Positions 1 through 5,577 of a stretch of 34,510 bases of DNA are shown here, piece by piece. The stretch's first letter is position 1; each line of letters starts with the position of its first letter. A program made the position numbers and the translations under genes. The stretch is taken from the IMG/VR virus record IMGVR_UViG_3300036770_000740, positions 1 to 34,510 of that record. One strand, written 5' to 3'. The notes beneath the pieces were generated by a model, which saw only the letters and a program-made list of their open reading frames with translations, was not told the DNA's origin and did not search any database. The stretch comes from a virus.

Positions 1-246
1 GTCGCTACCTGTGAAGTGAAATCCGCTCAACAATTCCTGTGCCTAGGAAAATATCGGGGTCCGAATTACCCGTACCTGCCTATTGGTCAGGAGGACCCGC
101 GTTGCTTCCACGCAACATCCCCCCCCCTACCGCTTCGTCCTATCCGCGACCCTAAACCCTTCCTCAAACTTGGCGCGTAGGTTCTGGACGATGCTGCGGT
201 CAATGGTTTCGTAGAACCGGAATCGCTTGCTGTACTTCGGTGCGGT
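1..246. repeat. Terminal direct repeat, left copy (circular overlap)
   Basis: Bases 1-246 match bases 34266-34510 base for base except for one homopolymer: the left copy has nine C (119-127) where the right copy has eight. A match of this kind at the two ends of a contig is the usual sign of a circular or circularly permuted molecule, so the non-redundant genome is about 34,265 bp. True fixed direct terminal repeats are possible but less likely beside a GpA-type terminase, whose known members usually make cohesive ends. The repeat covers a non-coding stretch and the 3' end of the gene at 127-888. Confidence 0.95.
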
Positions 247-888
247 GTCCGTGAAGATAAACACCGGACGGATACTGCCGCCGAATCCGAACTCTACTCT
301 CTCCCAGATGCCGGGCGTGAGGTGCGCGGTCTTCGCCCTGCCCGGGTAGGCGACGAAGTAACGTTCGTTTCGCTTGCGCCTTCGGGCTAGATACCGTCGC
401 TTACTCTCTGCGCTTTCGTTAGCGGTGCTGTCGCGCTGGGCCTGTAGCTGCGAGAGGATGCGGTTAATGATGCCTCTCGGCACGTTGCCGTATCTATCCA
501 GCGGGGCGTTCTTCGTAGGCACAGCGTACATATTGGATGGCATCACGCCATTCCGAATAAGCTGTTCTTCAAAGCCCTTACGTTGTCGCTGCGTCCCTTC
601 GATGTGGTGGATGAGGTAACGCACGGCTGGGATGCCCTTGACGCTTTCATCCTTTAGTTTGACCTGTGCGACCGGCCGATTCTTTTGCGCTGGCCTAATA
701 AACACGGCCCGTTGCGTGTACGGGGTAGGCGCATCGAAGACCTTGATGATTTCCCGTTCGACGTCTTCCTTTGCCGCCTGTGCCGTCTTGGTTAAAGCGT
801 AGGCGGTAGCGAACGGAATCTGGTCTTTACGAAGGAAAGCAAGATAGCCCAGTGCTTCCTTTAACTCTGCGCGGACGTCGTACTGCAT
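127..888 (-). CDS. Conserved phage protein, possibly minor tail protein Z-like
   Basis: A 253-aa basic protein. Visible are a PTPYTQRAVF motif near residue 54, a second conserved-looking block around residues 88-110 (YLIHHIEGTQRQRKGFE) and LDRYGNVPRG near residue 130. The middle is very Arg-rich (about 162-175). This general plan (Ala-rich helical start, PTPYT motif, basic linker, beta-rich end) is common in phage proteins that are usually left unnamed and recalls gpZ-type tail completion proteins; the functional label is an inference. It starts with ATG at 888, 81 bp after the Q-like gene, and is the last gene before the junction gap ahead of the ParB-like gene. On the circle it is therefore the first gene of the late operon. 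Its 3' end is repeated at 34391-34510. Confidence 0.6.
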   Translation of the reverse strand: MQYDVRAELKEALGYLAFLRKDQIPFATAYALTKTAQAAKEDVEREIIKVFDAPTPYTQRAVFIRPAQKNRPVAQVKLKDESVKGIPAVRYLIHHIEGTQRQRKGFEEQLIRNGVMPSNMYAVPTKNAPLDRYGNVPRGIINRILSQLQAQRDSTANESAESKRRYLARRRKRNERYFVAYPGRAKTAHLTPGIWERVEFGFGGSIRPVFIFTDTAPKYSKRFRFYETIDRSIVQNLRAKFEEGFRVADRTKR

Positions 889-953
889 AGTTTGCCCTGC
901 ACGGTCGATGGTCTAGTTAGGCCGTGAGTGTGTACCGGAGGGCAGTAACCCCT

Positions 954-959
954 ATTATG
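954..959 (-). promoter_or_regulatory. Possible late promoter -10 element after the Q-like gene
   Basis: On the minus strand the hexamer CATAAT (5 of 6 match to TATAAT) lies 10-15 bases beyond the stop of the Q-like gene and about 66 bases before the next start codon. Lambdoid Q-dependent late promoters sit just downstream of Q. No good -35 is visible at 17 bp, so this is only a positional suggestion. Confidence 0.2.
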
Positions 960-969
960 CGCGCTTGTA

Positions 970-1311
970 TCATGTTTTCGGGGCAGCGTCAAGCATTTCG
1001 TTAATTCTGCCCTCGGCAGTACCTACTCGGCGCATAAAAGTTCGGCGGGATATGCCTATCGTAGTAGCCTTCCACCATAACGGCCCCGTGCGAACATAGT
1101 AGGCGATAAGGCACGCTTTGAGGATGGGGGAGAGTTTAGCGACGGCGGTATCCACTTCGGAAATATCATCAGGTAATGCGACTGCATTACCCGTCACTCG
1201 GCTCCCCTCATTGGCGCGCATAAAGGCCGCGACCGTGGGGTAGCCCGTGATGGGACGTCCACGACACCATCGGCCCCAAGCGGTTAGGCGTAGGCGGGTG
1301 TATTCAATCAT
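970..1311 (-). CDS. Phage antitermination protein Q-like
   Basis: A 113-aa protein. The N-terminus LRLTAWGRWCRGRP followed by a short linker, and a C-terminal half with an LSPILKACLIAYYV helix and the HTH-like ATTIGISRRTFMRRVGTAE (about residues 82-100), match the layout of phage Q-type antiterminators, which have a WGxW-like start and a sigma region 4-like HTH end. Such proteins load on RNA polymerase at the late promoter and let it read through terminators. The position fits well: end of the leftward early genes, just before the late operon. The ATG overlaps the stop of the nuclease gene upstream by 4 bp, so the two are translationally coupled. RinA- or ArpU-type regulators are the alternative; sequence identity to any one subfamily was not tested. 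Confidence 0.6.
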   Translation of the reverse strand: MIEYTRLRLTAWGRWCRGRPITGYPTVAAFMRANEGSRVTGNAVALPDDISEVDTAVAKLSPILKACLIAYYVRTGPLWWKATTIGISRRTFMRRVGTAEGRINEMLDAAPKT

Positions 1312-1646
1312 CGCATGGCCTCCGGTTTAATTTGTTCGGTGTAGCGTTCTATAAGGGCATTCACCGTTTCTTGCGGGTCACGCGCTTCTAGCCACTCGCC
1401 TCTAGGCTCAAAGATGGCGCGGAAGATGTGCTGGTCGCCCTGTAGTTTCCCCCGTTTGCTTTTGATTTCGACCCAGCACACAAAAAAGACCTGACCCCAA
1501 TCTGTAACTTGGGGTAAGGGCTTGATGACTAACTTGTCGGGTATACCCTTCCCCACGCTTGTCAGGTCGATAACGTTAAACCCCGCGGCCTTTATCGCTT
1601 GGGTTATCTCGGCATCGTTCAGGTCACGGCGTAGGCGATAGCGCAT
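1308..1646 (-). CDS. PD-(D/E)xK nuclease, VRR-NUC-like
   Basis: A 112-aa single-domain nuclease. Catalytic residues can be read directly: the GxPD motif (GKGIPDKLVI, about residues 33-42), then the ExK motif in CWVEIKSKRGKL (about 57-68) and the following GDQ (Gln typical of the fold). VRR-NUC and related small phage nucleases act as structure-specific endonucleases in recombination or packaging; which substrate applies here is unknown. It lies in the leftward early operon, sharing one base or more with both neighbours (stop at 1308 overlaps the start of the Q-like gene; its ATG at 1646 overlaps the preceding stop). The length is that of a stand-alone domain with nothing missing. Confidence 0.75.
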   Translation of the reverse strand: MRYRLRRDLNDAEITQAIKAAGFNVIDLTSVGKGIPDKLVIKPLPQVTDWGQVFFVCWVEIKSKRGKLQGDQHIFRAIFEPRGEWLEARDPQETVNALIERYTEQIKPEAMR

Positions 1647-1900
1647 TAGTCGATACCAAAGAGCAGTTTGGCGCGTCCTTCGCGGGTGAGGGACATTTGC
1701 TGGATGTCTTCGTAGGGTAGCTCCAGGTTATCGCATATCCAGCGCAGCGACCCGACATTGGTTCGGCGAGAGAATAGCCATGCCTTTGCCGGAAGGTGAT
1801 GACTCACGGAGTTACAGTCCCGAACGGCGCAAAGAATAACGTGCGCCCATAATGCGCGATATCCGTCATCGATGTCTTTCCGTTTCGACAAGGTCGTCAT
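1646..1900 (-). CDS. Small conserved phage protein, unknown function
   Basis: An 84-aa protein beginning MTTLSKRKDIDDGYRALWAH. It contains ALWAHVILCAVRDC and a WLFSRRTNVGSLRWICDNLE block (about residues 41-60), a pattern seen in many small phage proteins of unknown role. I chose the ATG at 1900 because the longer open frame upstream (to 2095) is Ser/Asn-rich low-quality sequence overlapping the preceding gene. Even so it overlaps that gene by 35 bp. Probable translational coupling within the leftward early operon. No function is assigned. Confidence 0.6.
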   Translation of the reverse strand: MTTLSKRKDIDDGYRALWAHVILCAVRDCNSVSHHLPAKAWLFSRRTNVGSLRWICDNLELPYEDIQQMSLTREGRAKLLFGID

Positions 1901-2102
1901 AAGCGGCGATTTTATCAAGGGCGACGCCGAGTTCCAGCGACATAAGCTGTTGCTTGAGCTTGATGAGCTGTTTTTGGAGTTCGGCGTTTTCGTTGACAAG
2001 AAGCCTGATGCGGTTCGCAAGATGCTGAGATAGTTCGCTAGCATCTGGTATCGCCTCAACGTGACCGACGAGTTCCATATCCGTCTTATTGGCATACATC
2101 AT
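1866..2102 (-). CDS. Small coiled-coil protein, unknown function
   Basis: A 78-aa protein starting MMYANKTDMELVGH. Residues about 25-55 (LANRIRLLVNENAELQKQLI onward) show heptad spacing of Leu/Ile with many Glu, Gln, Lys and Asn: a likely coiled coil. The ATG at 2102 overlaps the upstream stop (ATGATG/TGA arrangement), with a second in-frame ATG directly after it at 2099, so either may be used. Dimerising accessory protein is all that can be inferred. Confidence 0.6.
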   Translation of the reverse strand: MMYANKTDMELVGHVEAIPDASELSQHLANRIRLLVNENAELQKQLIKLKQQLMSLELGVALDKIAAYDDLVETERHR

Positions 2103-2638
2103 GCGGCCTTTCGGAGTTTGTCGATAGCGGGGCCACCCCAAAAGTAGGACGCCATCCCGACCAGATGCGCGTCGTGGGCGACTTCCTTGATATCGGCCTG
2201 TCGCATCAGGTCACCGGCGATATGTTTGAGCCACTCTAGCTTTTCCGATAGCTGTGGGTCATCCGGTGTGGTCAGATATCGGGCTAGCAAGGCATCGCAT
2301 AATCGGAGCTTGCCCAGCGGCGTTAATAAAGTTTCGCGCCACATCCTTGAATTAGAGTCTAGCGCGTACTGAAGCCGCGCTTCTTCGACGGCCTTTTGTT
2401 TATCGGTTTTGACAGGCGGTTCGGACGGGTCGCGTTTCTTCTTAAGGTCAAACAGGCCTTGCCATTGGTTGCTAATTGAATTGTCAACAACCTCGGCTTG
2501 GTCTTTGCCATATCGCGACAGTTTCAATGCCGCCGCCGCCATCGATGCTTCCTTGAGAGGCTTTTTGATAGCTTTTCGGTAAGCGACCCAGCGTTCCCAT
2601 GCGGCAATGTCTAGACCTTCGATGTTTTCAATGCTCAT
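2099..2638 (-). CDS. Putative phage replication-associated protein
   Basis: A 179-aa protein (start MSIENIEG at 2638). The N-terminal third, AAWERWVAYRKAIKKPLKEA followed by a SRYGKDQAEVVDNSISNQWQ stretch and GLF, resembles the C-terminal motif of phage replication initiator and helicase-loader proteins (W-x2-W-x2-YR ... K, later a conserved S-I-x-N-x-W-x-GLF). The rest is helical with no named motif. It may be a stand-alone replication accessory protein or hold the loader role in a genome where no other initiator, helicase or polymerase is seen. It overlaps the 59-aa gene upstream by 11 bp and the next gene by 4 bp. The role is an inference from one motif. Confidence 0.5.
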   Translation of the reverse strand: MSIENIEGLDIAAWERWVAYRKAIKKPLKEASMAAAALKLSRYGKDQAEVVDNSISNQWQGLFDLKKKRDPSEPPVKTDKQKAVEEARLQYALDSNSRMWRETLLTPLGKLRLCDALLARYLTTPDDPQLSEKLEWLKHIAGDLMRQADIKEVAHDAHLVGMASYFWGGPAIDKLRKAA

Positions 2639-2807
2639 GACCGCCCTCCAATCGCTTTTCAATCATTGCCATCGCTTGACTGACTTGTTCGTTTGTCAGG
2701 TTGAACCCGATTTCGCTGGCAAGGTCTAGCGCCTTTTGGGTTCGTTCGGGACTGTCTGCGGTGATGGAAAGCCAAAGTGCGGCTTCAAATGCTTCTATCT
2801 GTGTCAT
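2628..2807 (-). CDS. First leftward early gene, 59-aa unknown protein
   Basis: ATG at 2807 opens a 59-aa frame (MTQIEAFEAALWLSITADSP...) that ends at 2628, 11 bp inside the next gene. It has the clearest ribosome binding site in the control region: GGAGG four bases ahead of the ATG (minus-strand reading of 2812-2816). The product is helical and acidic in its first half; no family is recognised. Directly upstream are two palindromic sites (2828-2873), so this is the probable first gene of the leftward early transcript. Its ribosome binding site is the possible target of the RNA candidate described at 2981-3210. Confidence 0.6.
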   Translation of the reverse strand: MTQIEAFEAALWLSITADSPERTQKALDLASEIGFNLTNEQVSQAMAMIEKRLEGGHEH

Positions 2808-2827
2808 CGTTCCTCCGTTGAGTATTT

Positions 2828-2873
2828 TTACTCAGTAAGTTGAGTAATCTTCTATGTATATACACTGTGTATA
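2828..2873. promoter_or_regulatory. Two palindromes upstream of the leftward early operon
   Basis: An inverted repeat TTACTCA-N6-TGAGTAA occupies 2828-2847. A near-perfect odd-centred palindrome TATACAC-T-GTGTATA occupies 2859-2873. Both lie 20-66 bp ahead of the ATG at 2807 in an AT-rich island, as expected for repressor operators over a promoter. Their sequence differs from the GTTTAC half-sites at 3457-3518, so a second regulator may be involved. The exact promoter hexamers could not be fixed. Confidence 0.45.
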
Positions 2874-2980
2874 CAAACCCCTATGCTCGGAACCCAGAGA
2901 TAGACCCCCCTAACCCCCACAACATTTCTGCGTGAGAGGCCGAGGGGTAACTATGCCCGTATACCCGTCGGTTTAACCCG

Positions 2981-3210
2981 CCTTGGCAATTTAAGCAGCC
3001 CAAGGTCGTGACCTAAGCCAACCGGATTTGCACCGGCCCCACTGCCATCAGATTTGCGTACCTTGATGAGGGTACGGAAGAACATGACTTGACGCCCCGG
3101 CTTGAATAGCCGAGAATCGCCTTGTCTGTTCCTCCACGGACAACTCTACCCGCACTTCAGCTGCCGGTAAAGTCCTAAAGCCCCAAACCTGACGGAATGG
3201 GGCTTTTTTT
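2981..3210 (+). ncRNA. Candidate structured antisense RNA in the immunity region
   Basis: Between 2808 and 3244 there is no convincing gene. On the plus strand the stretch forms a series of hairpins: CCTTGG/CCAAGG (2981-2986, 3000-3005), CCGG/CCGG with a 7-nt loop (3022-3036), CGTACC/GGTACG (3057-3062, 3071-3076), CGGCT/AGCCG (3098-3112) and TTGTC/GACAA (3122-3126, 3139-3143), ending in a strong terminator (3177-3210). A longer-range pairing AAGCC/GGCTT (3015-3019, 3099-3103) could close the central part. The loop of the 3122-3143 hairpin reads GTTCCTCC, an exact complement of the GGAGGAAC ribosome binding site of the gene at 2628-2807. From memory, the segment around 3015-3060 recalls the C4 antisense RNA family of P1/P7-type immunity loci, but this was not checked. 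The 5' end and promoter are unknown. Confidence 0.4.
3177..3210 (+). terminator. Intrinsic terminator in the control region
   Basis: Stem AAAGCCCCA (3177-3185) pairs with TGGGGCTTT (3198-3206) around a 12-nt loop and is followed by T through 3210, giving seven consecutive T at 3204-3210. It is strongest for plus-strand transcription. On the minus strand it may also act weakly at the end of the repressor gene, whose stop is at 3245. Confidence 0.75.
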
Positions 3211-3244
3211 AACCTAAGGCGATTAGAGCGACTCAAAGCCACCC

Positions 3245-3448
3245 CTATACCTTCCCCTTGTCTTCGCCTGTAATCGGCTGTAATGGCTTCTCCGGCAGTT
3301 TTACGGCCCCTGCCTGTAACTGCCATACCCTAGATTCGGGAAGTTTGCCTGATTGCACCCAGTAAGTGACCGCCATACGGCTGACACCGAAGGCTTTGGC
3401 AAGGGCTGATTGGTTTCCGGCTTGTTTGATGAGTTGGTGTATGTCCAT
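3245..3448 (-). CDS. Small HTH repressor/Cro-like regulator
   Basis: A 67-aa protein starting MDIHQLIKQAGNQSALAKAF. Residues about 10-32 form a clear helix-turn-helix: helix 2 NQSALAKAFG, turn VSR, recognition helix MAVTYWVQSG. This is the Cro/YdaS class of phage regulators, which bind as dimers to operators in divergent promoter regions. It faces away from the rightward early genes with the half-site array directly ahead of its start, so autoregulation and control of the rightward promoter are likely. No Shine-Dalgarno is present ahead of the ATG at 3448 (the minus strand reads CTCCTCC there), which may mean a leaderless transcript. Longer upstream extensions of the frame are unlikely to be translated. 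Whether it acts as Cro or as the maintenance repressor cannot be decided; it has no C-terminal dimerisation domain. Confidence 0.75.
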   Translation of the reverse strand: MDIHQLIKQAGNQSALAKAFGVSRMAVTYWVQSGKLPESRVWQLQAGAVKLPEKPLQPITGEDKGKV

Positions 3449-3456
3449 GCGGAGGA

Positions 3457-3519
3457 GTTTACAAAAGTTAACAGTAAACATAAAGGGGGGTTTACATCCC
3501 TGATTGGAGAGTGTAAAGT
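3457..3519. promoter_or_regulatory. Operator array and divergent promoter
   Basis: Four half-sites lie between the repressor start and the first rightward gene: GTTTAC (3457-3462), GTAAAC (3474-3479), GTTTAC (3490-3495) and GTAAAG (3513-3518). They form two inverted pairs. A rightward promoter can be read inside them: -35 TTTACA (3491-3496), 17-bp spacer, -10 TAAAGT (3514-3519), placing the start near 3526 and 40 bases ahead of the first gene. Read leftward, the same segment gives TTTACA-N17-TAAACC, so divergent promoters may overlap. Half-sites on promoter elements are what repressor control of both directions needs. Confidence 0.55.
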
Positions 3520-3565
3520 TCTTCCACGGTATAGATAACCTCATCCACAGACAGGAGATACAACG

Positions 3566-3757
3566 ATGAAAAGCTACGAAGTTCATTTTAAGCCAGAAGG
3601 TCGAATTGCAGATTGGTATCAGTTCACGGTAATGGCCTCATCAATCACGCGGGCGGTCAATGCTGGAAAGCGTCAGCTTGAGGTAATCGTCGGACCGCGC
3701 GACGCGAAGTCTTATGCCGCTTTTTTGGTTCGCGAAATAACCAGTGAGGCGGCGTAA
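3566..3757 (+). CDS. First rightward early gene, 63-aa unknown protein
   Basis: MKSYEVHFKPEGRIADWYQF opens a 63-aa protein with alternating beta-type and helical segments (TVMASSITRAVNAGKRQLEV in the middle). A good ribosome binding site (AGGAGA at about 3553) precedes the ATG. No family is recognised. As the first gene behind the operator-controlled rightward promoter it may be a regulator or anti-host protein, but nothing in the sequence shows it. Confidence 0.6.
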   Translation: MKSYEVHFKPEGRIADWYQFTVMASSITRAVNAGKRQLEVIVGPRDAKSYAAFLVREITSEAA

Positions 3758-3785
3758 GCCGCCCCTCTTACGGAGGACAATAAAG

Positions 3786-4040
3786 ATGTCAGAGAAGCAC
3801 GCATTTGACCTAACCGCCGAGGGCCGCTCCAGGCTTATCGATTGGCTACACCAACATCACCGAAATCCTGACCGTATTGTCAGCATTGAAGAATTCGTTG
3901 ATGAAATCCTACAGAACGCAAACGAAGGGGATGACCCATTGTGTGAGGTTCGGGCGATGCATAGCGTCGATGGTAGCGCACGAACCTTTCGGGCGTGGAT
4001 AGAAGAAATTAAGTGGCGACCCATGGAGGACGAAGAATGA
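3786..4040 (+). CDS. 84-aa unknown early protein
   Basis: The chosen ATG at 3786 has GGAGG about 10 bases upstream; the longer frame from 3744 overlaps the previous gene and has no such signal. The product (MSEKHAFDLTAEGRSRLIDW...) is acidic, Trp-rich at the C-terminus (FRAWIEEIKWRPMEDEE) and probably helical. Its stop overlaps the next ATG (ATGA). No recognised domain. Confidence 0.6.
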   Translation: MSEKHAFDLTAEGRSRLIDWLHQHHRNPDRIVSIEEFVDEILQNANEGDDPLCEVRAMHSVDGSARTFRAWIEEIKWRPMEDEE

Positions 4041-4318
4041 GGAACTGCTGCACACAGATATGGCTTTATGGAACTTTGGTGGAAGTCGAAGTTGACTATG
4101 AAGTCATCGATGACGTTATCGAAGTTGTTAAAGCCAATATCGTAGGCGTGTATCACAAGGGCGATAACCCACGGCTACGGGACTACACCAGTATCCAATC
4201 TGATATCCCGCTATGGGGTAGCGAAATGCCGGAGAGAATGTATGACGAACTGGTCACGAAGGCCGAAGAATTTGAAGAAACCATGTTTTACGAATACGGA
4301 GCGGACACGCATGAATAG
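4037..4318 (+). CDS. 93-aa acidic unknown early protein
   Basis: Starts at the ATG overlapping the preceding TGA. The product begins MRNCCTQIWLYGTLVEVEVD and is very acidic overall (many Glu and Asp, ending in YEYGADTHE), with a beta-rich first half. No family is recognised. The overlap on both sides supports translation as part of one operon. An acidic DNA-mimic role is conceivable but nothing beyond composition supports it. Confidence 0.55.
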   Translation: MRNCCTQIWLYGTLVEVEVDYEVIDDVIEVVKANIVGVYHKGDNPRLRDYTSIQSDIPLWGSEMPERMYDELVTKAEEFEETMFYEYGADTHE

Positions 4319-4439
4319 TCGACTCGCCGCCATAGGGTTGATTGCGATTTACCTGTTAGCTGGATTGGTAGAACGCTGCGACGGGCATAGCTGCAAAGGT
4401 GATGAATGGACGACTGGAACCAACACGAACTTGAATTAA
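4311..4439 (+). CDS. 42-aa small membrane protein
   Basis: ATG at 4311 overlaps the previous gene by 8 bp. Residues 5-20 (LAAIGLIAIYLLAGLV) form one hydrophobic segment behind a basic start (MNSR), followed by a short polar tail with two Cys (ERCDGHSCKG). It could be a one-pass inner-membrane protein or a short secreted peptide. No family known to me; membrane location is the only support for function. Confidence 0.45.
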   Translation: MNSRLAAIGLIAIYLLAGLVERCDGHSCKGDEWTTGTNTNLN

Positions 4440-4448
4440 GGGAACAAC

Positions 4449-4988
4449 ATGACCGACTTACTCAAAATCAACGTCAACGAACACTGCGAAAAGAAGGGCA
4501 ACCTGACTTATCTATCGTGGGCATGGGCATGGGCCGAGGTCTTGAAGATAGACCCAGCGGCAAGATGGACGGCGCACGAATGGAACAATATGCCCGTCAT
4601 GTATCTGAAGAATGGGAGTGCGATGGTCAAGGTAAGCGTCGAAATTAAAGGCGACGTCAAGACCTGTGTGCTGCCCGTGATGAATCATAGAAATCAGGCA
4701 GTCGTAGACCCTGACAGCTTTCAAGTCAACACGGCAATCATGCGGTGCTTGGCGAAAGCGATAGCGATGCACGGCCTCGGCTTATATATCTATAGCGGCG
4801 AGGATTTACCCGAAGGCGACCCCGGCGACCCGAAGGTCATCGACAAGATTAAGGCGTTGCCCGATGTCACTTCGCTCAATCGGTTCTATAAAGATTTAAG
4901 CGTCGATGAGCGTGCGCGATACATGGGACACTTTGCTACCCGCAAAAAAGAATTACAGGGGGCCAGCGATGGAACAACGGTCGCCTGA
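4449..4988 (+). CDS. Sak-type single-strand annealing protein (DUF1071)
   Basis: A 179-aa protein with the family's two best-known blocks: KKGNLTYLSWAWAWAEVLKI (about residues 15-34) and RCLAKAIAMHGLGLYIYSGE followed by DLP (about 99-121). Sak proteins are Rad52-like annealing proteins that pair complementary single strands made by a 5' exonuclease during phage recombination and replication. The next gene is that exonuclease, overlapping by 20 bp, which strengthens the call. A GGGAA ribosome binding site lies just ahead of the ATG. The C-terminal tail (about 125-179) is a helical extension of unknown role. The length is normal for the family. Confidence 0.85.
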   Translation: MTDLLKINVNEHCEKKGNLTYLSWAWAWAEVLKIDPAARWTAHEWNNMPVMYLKNGSAMVKVSVEIKGDVKTCVLPVMNHRNQAVVDPDSFQVNTAIMRCLAKAIAMHGLGLYIYSGEDLPEGDPGDPKVIDKIKALPDVTSLNRFYKDLSVDERARYMGHFATRKKELQGASDGTTVA

Positions 4989-5577
4989 TTGGTTTGCAGC
5001 TCGCCTTGGCAAGGTAACGGCATCCAGAGTCGCGGATGTCGTGGCTAAGACAAAGAGCGGGACTAGCGCATCGCGGGCTAACTACTTAGCCCAGTTAATT
5101 TGCGAACGCCTCACGGAGACTGTAGCCGAGGGGTATACGTCTGCGGAAATGCAATGGGGGACTGACCAAGAACCCTATGCTCGCGCAGCGTACTCGGCGA
5201 AGGTTGGTGAACTGGTTGAAGAAGTCGGGTTCATTGACCATCCGACGATAGCCGGAGCGGGGGCAAGTCCAGATGGGCTAGTCGCGGAGGGGTTAGTCGA
5301 AATCAAATGCCCGAATACGGCGACGGCGCTTGATTGGATTTTGTCGGGCAAGCCTCCGGCGAAATATGTGACGCAGATGCAGTGGCAAATGGCGTGTACG
5401 GGAAGGCCTTGGTGCGACTTCGTATCGTACGACCCACGGCTTCCAGAGAATTTGCGGCTCTTAGTTATACGGGTTGACCGTGACGATGACCGCATTAAGG
5501 AGCTTGAGCAGGAGGTCAAAGAGTTCCTGCAAGAGCTAGACGACAAAGTAAGCAAACTCAAAAAGGTGAAATTGTGA
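4969..5577 (+). CDS. YqaJ-like (lambda exo-type) recombination exonuclease
   Basis: A 202-aa protein from the ATG at 4969 (preceded by AGGGGG). Motifs of the lambda exonuclease/YqaJ fold are visible: QRSPDWFAARLGKVTASRVA at the N-terminus, MQWGTDQEPYAR (about 61-72), the catalytic ASPDG (99-103), the VEIKCP motif (110-115) and QMQWQMACTGRPWCDF (about 137-152). The enzyme degrades one strand from duplex ends and hands the single strand to the annealing protein encoded just upstream. The C-terminus (about 170-202) is a charged coiled-coil-like helix. Its stop overlaps the start of the SSB-like gene by 4 bp. Confidence 0.9.
   Translation: MEQRSPDWFAARLGKVTASRVADVVAKTKSGTSASRANYLAQLICERLTETVAEGYTSAEMQWGTDQEPYARAAYSAKVGELVEEVGFIDHPTIAGAGASPDGLVAEGLVEIKCPNTATALDWILSGKPPAKYVTQMQWQMACTGRPWCDFVSYDPRLPENLRLLVIRVDRDDDRIKELEQEVKEFLQELDDKVSKLKKVKL

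Noticed and set aside
1-246. Biological long terminal repeat or insertion-element end
   Set aside because: Only one pair exists, exactly at the two ends of the window, and the genes run continuously across the junction when it is closed into a circle.
2951-3085. 44-aa minus-strand ORF (MFFRTLIKVRKSDGSGAGAN...)
   Set aside because: No good ribosome binding site, and it runs through the hairpin-rich segment; peptide-like sequences of this kind usually arise from translating conserved structured RNA.
3010-3104. tRNA- or cobalamin-riboswitch-like minus-strand segment (GCCGGTGCAAATCCGG core, a CAT-containing hairpin loop, AAGCC/GGCTT closing stem)
   Set aside because: The T-arm-like hairpin and closing stem are present, but there is no D-arm with GG, the anticodon loop has eight bases and no B12-box sequence follows. 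The same stems read on the plus strand fit a regulatory RNA with terminator better.
3048-3326. 92-aa minus-strand ORF overlapping the repressor gene
   Set aside because: It runs over the terminator hairpin and the repressor gene in another frame, with no protein family pattern.
4406-4648. 80-aa plus-strand ORF
   Set aside because: Overlaps the annealing-protein gene in another frame and lacks family motifs; the frame used by Sak is clear.
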